Part shown: positions 55,847 through 64,000 of the stretch, piece by piece
Numbering within the stretch: position 1 is the first letter of the stretch
How the letters are laid out: each line of letters starts with the position of its first letter
NCBI GenBank assembly: GCA_013368325.1
Contig: JAACJK010000122.1
Coordinates: 182,409-246,408 of the forward strand
Length of the DNA stretch: 64,000 nucleotides
Reading direction: 5' to 3'
Source: Ephemerocybe angulata
Taxonomy: Eukaryota; Basidiomycota; Agaricomycetes; Agaricales; Psathyrellaceae
Made by a program: the position numbers and the translations under genes
Notes under the pieces: generated by a model
Databases searched by the model: none
Told to the model about the DNA's origin: nothing
The model's input: only the letters and a program-made list of their open reading frames with translations

Positions 55847-57817
55847 ATGTCGCGTCCCTTTGACCTGACTTTCACCTCAACGTTGACCATGGAGCCATAC
55901 CAGAAGCTCCACCGCTTCGATCTCGAGCGAAAGACAACTGTCACTTGCCTCTCTTTCTCCGTGGCTGGAGAGTACCTTGCGATTGGGACACAGGATAATT
56001 CTGTCGAGATCTGGGACTGTGGCTCAGGCGACCTTCTACACCGAATTGAAACCGACCAACCCGTCACCGCGCTGACCTGGGACCTTCACCATTTCTCTAG
56101 GCTATTCGTTGGGTATTCTAATGGGATCGTCGTCTTCATGGACAAATTTCAGGTCAGTTCCAACCGCAGATATCTGATCTGTCCTGAAGCAATCTACAGA
56201 ACCCGGGTCGGCAAGTTCTAACGGGAATCGAGGGCCCGCCAGTTAAACGCCTTACCAGCAGCATCTCCAAGCGCTACCTCGGCATTATCGTGGGGCCTGA
56301 AGTTCACCTTGCTCGAGAGCTCGATCAAGGTGATGGCTGTTCTTCTTCTTATACTTCTACTAACGACACGGACTACTAGGAGACTATATGTCGACTGTGC
56401 TATTCCCGAGGCCCAAGCCCCAAACCGGAGAAAGCGACGTGAACGATTTGGTAGAGCCGCGGGACCTGCACCTCACCAAGGAAGATACTCAAGCAATAGT
56501 GTCTTATTCGAAGCATGGGATCGTGTCAGTATCTTCATATTGTTTGATCCGCTAGCCAAAGAACTTACATTCTCCGATACAGGTGCTGGGATATTCGCAC
56601 AGCTATTCAGCTGTGGCACATTCCTCCGACTCAAATATCTGGCGCCATGTAAGAGTTTTCCTCAGAGGTACAAGCACCGCCTGACCCCTCGCTAGTTCGT
56701 CTTCCGCGCTTGCACCCTCGGGGCGCAGTCTCATCGTGTCCAACGTGGCAACGGGGTTGGAATTGTTCTCGCTCGAACAATTGCGAAGGGAGAAGACCTA
56801 CCCCTTACCCCCATCGCATACTGGCCAGTTTGCCGGCATGGCTATCTTCCTGCGGAACGGGGAAGCCATTGGTTCTGGGTCTGACGACGCTGGCCTTCGC
56901 GTTTGGAGGACCAACACTGCTGAAACCTCCCAGATCTTAACCCATGCTGGTAAGTCAGGGGGATTTGTGCCGTCTACATCGCTGACAATTCTTCCGACCA
57001 GGCTCTATGACGCAGGAACTATCAGTTAAGTATTCTACATCCCTCAGCTGCTGTCGATCTCATGTCATTTCAGAGTGTAGTCATAGGTGACATCGAGCTG
57101 GTCGCAGCCGCCGTGAATTCGGAGAGTCCGATGGTGTACATTTGGAAAGCGCGCATTGGTACGTGCGCTTATCCTTTCTGGCCATTTGGTGAATAGTAAT
57201 AGCTTGTTTTTTAGACAAGTCGCTGTATGGGCTTGTGCTTCGCCGTACGTCACGAATACGGGTAAGAACATCAGCTTCTAATAATGTGAATACGGAATTA
57301 ATGCTTTAACAGCAACGCCTCTCATCTAGAGCCAGCCTAGTGGTCGTCGCCCTTGTTCTGAGTGGCATGGTTGGCGTCTTCGCTACCTGGGTTGTGGGTC
57401 CTGTGGGTCTACCACTTATATCAACACTCACGCCGCGGTGCTGACGCTTTCCCCTAGAAATCTGCAGGCGGGGCTGCCTTGGACACTGCTCGATACTCCC
57501 ACAACAAACTGGACGTTATAGTCCAATGGCTGTCTTACATCGCAATCCGTGTTTACCAGTCCTTGTCGAACTACTTGCGTCAGCGGTTCTTGACCTGGCT
57601 CGGTGTTCCTCCCGAGTACTTTGCCACCATCGGAGAGGCTCGTCCTCTCATAACACCCGAAGATTCGAACTCGACGACAGCCAGCACAGAAGCTGCAGAA
57701 CAGCTTCTACAAACCCTTGTAGGATCGGTGATTCCGAGCTCCCCATCCACTGTACAAGGCACACTGGACGCGACCTGCACGATCGCCCCCTCGATTGCCC
57801 CCTCTGCGCCTCATTAG
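55847..57817 (+). CDS. WD40-repeat protein with C-terminal membrane helix (copy 3)
   Basis: Ten exons: 55847-56152, 56200-56329, 56380-56524, 56583-56648, 56696-56949, 57002-57024, 57074-57158, 57215-57261, 57313-57402 and 57458-57817. From the second ATG (55889, MEPYQKLHRFDL) they make exactly 488 codons. Blades: VTCLSFSVAGEYLAIGTQDN with SVEIWDCGSG, VTALTWDLHHFSRLFVGYSN, CWDIRTAIQLWHIP, SSALAPSGRSLIVSNVATGL, GMAIFLRNGEAIGSGSDDAG with LRVW, and VAAAVNSESPMVYIWKA. A basic stretch (LRRTSRIRQRLSSR) then flanks one helix (ASLVVVALVLSGMVGVFATW) and a polar tail of about 115 residues. The plan (propeller, basic stretch, one TM) is the same as in the two genes at 42.6-47.2 kb. Probably a membrane-tethered scaffold. 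Confidence 0.82.
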
Positions 57818-57963
57818 ATATCAATTCTCTTCGTGTTCTACGCACCAATTTCCCCTTGTTTTGCTACCCTCACCCTATGCCTGTATGCCCGTCTTAAATG
57901 GATCGAAGAACATATATTTATTCCAGAATACACGATGCGAGACCGAGCCGAAGTCTATTTCCC

Positions 57964-58239
57964 TTATCCCGTACTCGCGCCCGGACTGCCGCTTCCCCTG
58001 ACCGGGGAGCCCCTCTCCCTAGATGCATAGGTCTGCAGTGTCTTCGAAGTAACCCACCCAGCCATGCGCGCGGCAACGTCGAAGCTAAGCTGGTGGCTTG
58101 GAATCGTTGGGTGGTATGCGCCGCCTTCAGCATCAACCCATTCCCCCGTGGCGCCAAGAATCCAGAGTTGAATGGACTTAGAGGTCGAGTCTTGGTGGAC
58201 GTATACGTCTCCAGAGCGGGCGATTGGAGCGTTTATCAT
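57964..58239 (-). CDS. Hypothetical 91-residue protein
   Basis: A single-exon frame from ATG 58239 (MINAPIARSGDVYVHQDSTS) with IQLWILGATGEWVDAEGG and HPTIPSHQLSFDVAARM. A clear TATATAG box (58528-58534, minus) lies about 290 bases upstream and the frame is open between them from about 58460, so an earlier non-ATG exon or longer first exon may exist. No domain recognised. It is convergent with the WD40-TM gene ending at 57817. Confidence 0.5.
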   Translation of the reverse strand: MINAPIARSGDVYVHQDSTSKSIQLWILGATGEWVDAEGGAYHPTIPSHQLSFDVAARMAGWVTSKTLQTYASRERGSPVRGSGSPGASTG

Positions 58240-59110
58240 CGGTGGCTTCTCGATTTTGCCAGGGTGCGACGAACGGAACGTCGTAAACGAGGCGTCTGTG
58301 CCCCGTATCTTGCGCGTGGACCGCTCGAATTTGAGGTTGCTCGATCCGCCTATATTTGTTGCACCTCTATGGGATCCGGAGGCGTTGGTTGTCGTAGATT
58401 CGAGCCCTTCCTCGACTTGCTCCCTTTGAATGAGACGGAACCCGCGGATCTTGAAGACGCCCGCTTGTCAGCTAAAGATGGATGAGCGCAAACGGAAGCT
58501 CAGCCTACCTCTCCGTGGTCGATCCTTCTATATAGCCGGTATGGCTGCCCCTCGGTCGATATCCTTAGCTTGAATGTGGAGACGCGGGCTCTTTCATCGA
58601 GTATGTGGACAATTCCTTTGACAAGCGCATGCGCAGTCAGTTCCCAAAACCGTCGGAGTCACAATTGGAGAGGATATGCGTGGGAATGAGTTTCCCCAAA
58701 CGCGATGCTTAACGCGTCGCGTCGCGCTATTTGTACCGAATCACGGGTCCCATTAAGTCCGTTGTTTGGTCAGGTTGGCTCGATATCTTTTTTTTTCCGC
58801 TCAGCCAGCTCATCGTCTCTCTACATCGCCCCCTTTCCTGTCGTCGTTCACCCCGCCGCTGCTCTGCTGCTCAGCCAAACCCGGCGTCGCAAGTGGCTGG
58901 ATAACGGGTGAACTGCGAGTGATAGCTCTCTCTTCTCTCCCAGAATCGTTCTGTCTGCTGCCTGCTCACCCATCCTAACCTCAGGCTGACTGTTGCCCCT
59001 CCACCTCAAGTAAGAACTCTCTCATTTAAATGTTGACAGTTGGGGCGCATGCTAATGTTACTGCGTGCTGTTCAAAGCCTTGACCCGCCCGAAGGCTTCC
59101 TCAACGAATA
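58240..59110. other. Intergenic region
   Basis: Contains the presumed 5' UTR and TATA box (58528-58534) of the minus-strand gene and the promoter of the dioxygenase gene. No further gene seen. Confidence 0.4.
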
Positions 59111-60621
59111 ATGCTCTATACCGCCTCCTCTGTACGTGGGTCAACTAATACAAATGACGTGGCACTGAAGTTTAAAAAACAGGTTCGAGCTACGCGCTCT
59201 GGAAAAACATACTCAACCTACCGAGTTGTTTGCGCCCCCGATCCCGCCTTCTCAGTTGCCCCTCTGCTGCGCGCTGCGTTCGCGTCTGAGGACGTTGTCG
59301 ACATTGGCGGGTCCCCAGACTCTACGCTAAAGAGATCTTCTTCGGCCGCAGGTATCACGGAGGACAGCCCATCGCCGAAATGCAGTGCTGGGTCGACCCG
59401 CGCCCGGCCTGTTTCCAGCGCTGCGCCTTTACCCCCGCCCGTACCCAAGGGCACGAAAGGGGGCACAAGAACTGCCAGAAACAAGGCGCGCGGTGACGCC
59501 TTTCGCAAAGGGTGCAAGGATCGGGCCTTTAAACAGCACGGCCAACCCCCTCAGACCAAGAATGTGGAAGAGCACGTCCCCCGGGATGCTGCATCTAGCC
59601 TCCCGAATATTGTCGACTTTTCAACCCTCCCCGTGTCCTCTAGTGGGTATGAGGCCCGCCCCAAGAAGCAAGCGACTTTGTCGACAACTCGGCGCAGCCT
59701 CGCTGATATCCAAGCTGCAGGCATAAAGGTATATGCCTGGGACGGAATGTAAGCGATAAGCGCCCTGCCTCGTTTGGCCGTATACTTACGCACAACCTTT
59801 AGCACCCCCTTCCTTCTCACTGATCCCCAATTCAAGCGGATCTGTATCGCTGGAGCCGGGCGCCCAAAAGATCAAGACGACGCGAATCTCAGCGACGAGG
59901 AGAAGTTCGAGGCCTCGCACAGGCGCGCATTCCAGGCTATCATCGATGCAGGGTACGATGAGGTGTTCGCGGAGGGGGACGACTGTCATAAGCGGGGCAA
60001 TGGATTTGTGGCAAAGAATATTGGGGTGCTCATGGGGCAAGGCCCGACTAAGCCCTACAACTTGCGGAATGGGAGGCACGAGCCTATGCTCGAACGCCTG
60101 CTTGAGAATCCCGACATTCAGCGTTTGGCGGCTTTCCAAAGCGGTGAGTCATTCCCTTGCTTCTAGTACTGAAGCATAGCACTGACTTTCCTCCAGCCTC
60201 CTTCAACCTCTACTGCCCCAAGCTTTACACCATGTACCACAGCCTGCGTACTGACGTTGAGGAGCACATGCCCGAGCTCAAGTGGAACTTCAAACGAAGC
60301 GTCTTCTCCGCCGCCGCGTTTAACTTTGGCCCTCAGACCGTCACCGCACCGCATACCGACTCTATGAACCTCCCCGCAGGCTTTTGTGCGATTCACGCAC
60401 TGGGTGAATTCGACTCGAAGCTCGGAGGCCATCTCATCATCGAGGAGCTTGGAATCGCCATCGAGTTTCCCGCCGGATCGTGCATCCTCATCCCATCGGC
60501 CATATTCACCCACTCAAACACTACCATTCAGCCCGGCGAAACTCGAGTATCGTTCACGCAGTTCACCTCCGGTGCTCTATCCGGTATGCCGACAACGGGT
60601 ATCGCACCGAGGCCCAATTGA
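59111..60621 (+). CDS. TET/JBP-like 2OG-Fe(II) dioxygenase, C-terminus frameshifted
   Basis: Exons 59111-59131, 59183-59748, 59803-60143 and 60197-60621 give 451 codons. The N-terminal half is basic and proline/serine-rich (VRATRSGKTYSTYRVVC). The catalytic half reads SLRTDVEEHMPELKWNFKRS, VFSAAAFNFGPQTVTAPHTD (His and Asp of the HxD iron site), FDSKLGGHLIIEELG, FPAGSCILIPSAIFTHSNTT (distal iron His) and QPGETRVSFTQFTSGAL (Arg for 2-oxoglutarate). This is the pattern of basidiomycete TET/JBP proteins, relatives of enzymes that oxidise 5-methylcytosine or thymine in DNA. In relatives the sequence continues with LFRWVDNGF-like residues. Here the frame slips at about 60579-60583 and the matching tail (RYADNGYRTEAQLKAYNESL) lies in the next frame up to 60842. 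The iron and cofactor residues are all before the slip. Confidence 0.85.
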
Positions 60622-60842
60622 AGGCTTACAACGAAAGTCTGTACAACGTTATGATGGAAAGAAAGGGCACTCGATGGGAGGAAGGCTTGAAGTCCTGGTG
60701 TACCTTTGATGAAGTCTTGAAGGCAGCCGGTTTGAAAGTGACGGCTCTTCAGGCGAGGAGGAGGCTCAAGAGGATGGCGAAATGGCTGGATGAATTCTGT
60801 ATAAACGCTTTGTTCATGTTCTTTTTCTTGATGTATATATAG
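60583..60842 (+). pseudogene. Out-of-frame tail of the TET/JBP-like gene
   Basis: The coding continues in the next frame with YADNGYRTEAQLKAYNESLY, RKGTRWEEGLKSWCTFDEV and a stop at 60840-60842. It is separated from the main frame by what looks like one missing base at 60579-60583. It could be a true mutation or a sequencing indel. Confidence 0.65.
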
Positions 60843-62681
60843 CGGCACATCATTATCGTTTTTCGACGGCACAGCGCACTCGACGACGCATGCGGCACAA
60901 GAGGATTGTCATGCCTGAGTGGGAGGAGGGGGAGGCGCTGGTCCTCACTCACACCTCGCGGACGATGCGACACGGATACGTTCCCTGGGTTCTTGCGTCT
61001 GCCTTGGTATTGCACGAACGAGGGTAGATGGGCCCTGAGGGCGGCTGAATAAACGGCGAAGGTCGTGCTGCCGATCGGACGAGGCCATTCCTGATCAAGA
61101 CTGAGAAGTTACTCAAAGCCAATGCCGGAGATGGAGGGGTGGACGTCGTCGGCGATTGACTCGGCGCGCTGATGGGGTCAGACGGTGACACAAATTCGAA
61201 GTCGGAGAAAGAGGAGGGTCGGCGTCATGGGCCGTATGCGGCTCCAAAGGTTCCCAGTGGGAAACAGGCGAGTCCACGATGGTCTTGTCCTTCCTTTGTT
61301 TCAGGGACCCCGGCCTCTTCTTCCTATCCAGCTCTGCAGGAGCGCTTCATGTTGAGCCAGTGCTGGTCGTCGGGCGTCTGGATGTGGAGGCTCCCGGACT
61401 CGTTGGAAGAGTCGGAGGGGTCGGAGGAGAGCGACGAAGGGTCTTCGCGCCGGGAACAAGCTGCGTCGACGAGAAAGAGTCGTAGAGCACACCTGGGACG
61501 AGAGCGAAATGTTGAGGGAGATTTGGTGCACGAGGATCCCACAGAAGCAGCAAGGGACTTTGACGCTGTTGCGTTTGGAGAGGAAGCAGCCGCGTCTTTC
61601 GATTTTGGCGATAGCGACGTAGAGGATAGTCTAGATGTTGATTATTGGGCGAAGACGGCCGATAGTGTGTTGACGAGCGAGGTATGGAGCGAGAACACGA
61701 ATCCCGAATCCCGAATCCGGACCCTAACCCACGAATCCCGAATCCCGAATCCGGACCCTAACCCTAGCCCGATACGGGCGTTTAAGTCAGGTAAGCCCAG
61801 TTTTTGCTCAACAACACCCTACGGTCATCGGCCCCATGAGGTGGAATACAGGCGAGTCTGCGTGTGGACTCGATGCACCGAGATCTGTGCTTTTGCTGGG
61901 ACAGCCGACGTAGCTAATTTGGAAGAGAACGCGGAGGTGCCGTGCCAGACTCGATCTGTTCAGGAACAGGTACACTTTCCATCACCCTATGTCCAAGTTC
62001 CGTCGAACTCCTTACTTACTTCTCGGTAACATGGCGACTTCTCAGAACTCCTTCTTTGACAAGGAGCGCCCTACACCCCAACTCCAACGTCTGCCGACTC
62101 AACTTCGCCATGCACGTCCCTAGATCACTCGTTCGCAAGAAATCTGGTCGCCTGCAAGATGATAAGGGCCTGCAATCAGGAATAACCGGTCAGTCACCGT
62201 CAGAGCGCCGGACTCACCTTGATCTCACCCATCTAAACTCACTCCTGTGAGGCCTATCAAAGAAGTTGCGTGTATAAGACGACAGGAATGTTGAAGTCGA
62301 GCGAAGAAAACTGTGCGTGTCCCGCTATGGAGGGTTTAAAGGGGTCAGCGCCTAATTCAGCATTTACATAACCCTTGGGTAAGGCGAGAAAATCACATCA
62401 CAGCACGATTAATCTGTCTCCTGCACCTCAACGACTTCCAACGCGACCCGGGCCCCACTGCGCTCCATCCTCCACTTCCTTCCTGTCCATATGAAGCGGG
62501 AGAACGTTCAAGGAAGGGTCGGGGCGCTCCAAACAGGTGAGTGCCCCCAGATTTTCGACCTCAAGCAGTGTTACTGACATATTGGCCGTGACGATGCAGG
62601 ATAACTGGCGCGAAAACAAGAAGTAGGCGATCTGGATCGCCTATTCCGCTGCGCAAGCTCGACCGCGAACGGACGGAGCGC
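60843..62681. other. Region with only weak gene candidates
   Basis: A minus-strand stretch 60949-61230 codes for SDFEFVSPSDPISAPSQSPT and LIRNGLVRSAARPSPFIQPP; another at 61324-61542 codes for DPSSLSSDPSDSSNESGSLH and IQTPDDQHWLNMK. Together they could be exons of one serine/proline-rich gene, but I cannot define splice sites. The long plus frame 61172-62029 lies opposite and is probably a shadow. Confidence 0.3.
61697..61764. repeat. 34-bp tandem repeat with telomere-like ends
   Basis: Two copies (61697-61730 and 61731-61764) built from CGAATCC units and ending GGACCCTAACCC. The junction holds CCCTAACCCTA, the complement of the TTAGGG telomere unit, but less than two units, so it is not a telomere. 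Confidence 0.7.
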
Positions 62682-63132
62682 ATGGACGAGCAGGACGAGA
62701 GGGCGGCGGTGGAAGACCCTTCACAGCAGTTGAACGACGATGGTCTTGGGCGCGTGCAGGGTCTGGGCGTGACCGAAAGAAAGATCGCGAAGGCGAAGGT
62801 GAATGGGAGGGGAGGGTTTGGGCGCAGGTCGGTCTCGGCATGGGCTCGCTTCCACGAGCGGCAAACCAAGGCGCAGATGATCGAGAGGGGCGAGATCCGC
62901 AGGAGACTCGTCCACCTCATCGAAGGTCGCAACCGGTCCAGCCAAGATGGATCCAGAGCAAGGGACGGCCAGCACGAAAGGTTAGTTTATGTTCAACACT
63001 CAGTGGCAACGATTACTCACCCTGCCTAGGGACGTCGAAATGGGGCCCGACGGCAACTCGGACGAGGCGAAGGGGTTGGCACGACTGCCAGTGAAGCTTG
63101 GCAGGATTTTGAGCGGGTGTGCACGGTTGTGA
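62682..63132 (+). CDS. Hypothetical charged protein
   Basis: Exon 62682-62980 starts MDEQDERAAVEDPSQQLNDD and continues GLGRVQGLGVTERKIAKAKV, WARFHERQTKAQMIERGEIR and RRLVHLIEGRNRSSQDG. An intron (GTTAGT...CCTAG) leads to 63030-63132 (DVEMGPDGNSDEAKG). Coding-like sequence also precedes the ATG (RSRRSGSPIPLRKLDRERTE), so the true start may be in an upstream exon. A more protein-like ending (DFERVCTVVKGVVAFFGDMA, stop at 63206) sits in another frame, so either splicing differs or there is an indel. The high charge suggests a helical, possibly nuclear protein. No family recognised. Confidence 0.45.
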
Positions 63133-63209
63133 AGGGGGTTGTGGCCTTCTTCGGCGACATGGCCAGTATCGTTCAACTTATCAGGGATTTGAAGAACCGA
63201 AACTAAGTT

Positions 63210-64000
63210 GGTATAGGTTATGAGGCTCATTTTTTGTACTGCACAGGCCTAGGCGCGTAATCTTACGGTAGATACCAATAGTTTGTAAACAGAATGTATT
63301 ATATAGCATGGGAGGGGTTACTACATGGTTATGGCGAGATCAAGATAGTTTGAAGATGCGCGAGCGCGAAATATATCGAACGAATGCCAAAAAAAATGAT
63401 TATTGTGATCATGAATGCTCGTAGCAAGTGGTCTCAGCGAGCGCGAGAGGTGGAATGAAAGATGCGGTGGTGAGGAGAGATATAAGCAGGTATGCGAGGG
63501 CGAAGAACGTGAAGGCGGAAGAGGGAGTTGGTATAGCGGATGGTCGTCGAGACGCATCCGGCCGCGGAGTCGAATCGATCGTCTCGGGTATCCAGCACGC
63601 GCGTTCTGCATCACGACGACCAATCGATAGGAAGTAGAGGGGAAAGGGGGAGGAAGGGATTGAAAGGAAGGGATTGAAAGGAAGGTGGGTGATGATACAA
63701 AGACATCGAAGAAAGAGAAGAGAACTGACGAACTGACGCGAAAGAAAAGTACATCGATAAAAAACAGAAGGTATATGAAACACACCAAGCCGAGCGATCG
63801 ACGAACGCTCGCCCCGGGATTCTAGGTCAACGAACAAGGACGAAGTGGAGGTGAAAGGAGAACGTGAAGGGGATGGGTCGAGGTAAGCGCGAATAAACGA
63901 CGTATATGATATCAGACTCAGAAACGAAAAAAACAAACGCACAGCATCCAACCATCCTATCCTCGATACACAGTGAACGCCGCTCCCAACATGTGCTCGT
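63210..64000. other. Right end of window, no gene recognised
   Basis: The long minus-strand frames at 63321-63951 are phenylalanine/serine-rich readings of purine-rich DNA (GAAAGGAAGGGATTG repeats at 63657-63682) and look accidental. Confidence 0.35.

Noticed and set aside
61730..61770. Telomere-like CCCTAACCCTA
   Set aside because: Less than two telomere units within a 34-bp tandem repeat, far from a sequence end; not a telomere.
61172..62029. 285-codon plus-strand frame
   Set aside because: Contains the 34-bp tandem repeat in frame and lies opposite more protein-like minus-strand sequence; no domain recognised.
63321..63951. Overlapping minus-strand frames rich in Phe/Ser
   Set aside because: Composition follows purine-rich repeats on the other strand; no domain or splice pattern.

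Overview
The window looks like nuclear DNA of an agaricomycete (mushroom-forming) basidiomycete. Genes are compact and carry many introns of about 50-65 nt (GTNNGT...YAG, a few GC-AG). Gene families are typical of that group: F-box proteins with species-specific tails, an Hsp70-like ATPase fragment family, a TET/JBP-type dioxygenase, a LaeA-like methyltransferase, a secreted alpha-amylase and abundant transposon proteins. No ribosomal RNA, CRISPR array or prokaryotic operon is visible.

Layout: 0.1-0.9 kb, 5' part of PHO88/SND3 (minus). 2.2-2.9 kb, two small secreted proteins, tail to tail. 4.4-7.0 kb, F-box protein. 7.5 kb, an intron-containing tRNA-Gln(CTG). 8.4-10.4 kb, secreted alpha-amylase in 11 exons. 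12.1-12.8 kb, a broken kexin gene. 13.4-13.6 kb, a secreted peptide precursor. 14.2-14.9 kb, a PIF/Harbinger transposase relic. 15.6-16.0 kb, a third secreted C2H2-like protein. 16.4-17.7 kb, a non-autonomous element with TIRs of about 180 bp and TA target duplications. 17.9-20.9 kb, a two-gene Tc1/mariner element. 21.4-22.6 kb, relics of a ubiquitin-like gene and a GATA finger. 24.0-26.6 kb, an F-box-like gene and a methyltransferase. 27.6-34.0 kb, a probable CACTA/EnSpm element with a TNP2-like transposase and a second gene. 34.4-37.2 kb, an Hsp70-like protein and a coiled-coil protein. 37.4-40.8 kb, a small gene split in its first exon by a 2.67-kb fold-back element. 41.5-42.1 kb, a tail-anchored protein with four H-x3-C-x2-C-x6-C modules. 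42.6-47.2 kb, two WD40 proteins with C-terminal membrane helices. 47.4-52.9 kb, lineage-specific genes of unknown function. 53.4-57.8 kb, an F-box protein and a third WD40-TM protein. 59.1-60.8 kb, a TET/JBP-like 2OG-Fe(II) dioxygenase with a frameshifted tail. The last 3 kb hold only weak candidates.

About a quarter of the window is mobile DNA in at least five kinds (PIF/Harbinger, Tc1/mariner, a TA-duplicating MITE, CACTA and the fold-back element). The host genes do not form an obvious pathway. The nearest to local clusters are the three WD40-membrane proteins, the three secreted mini-proteins and the three F-box genes. Exon coordinates were derived by hand from splice motifs. Where summed exon lengths divide by three and the joined frame stays open I give them as firm models, otherwise as approximate.
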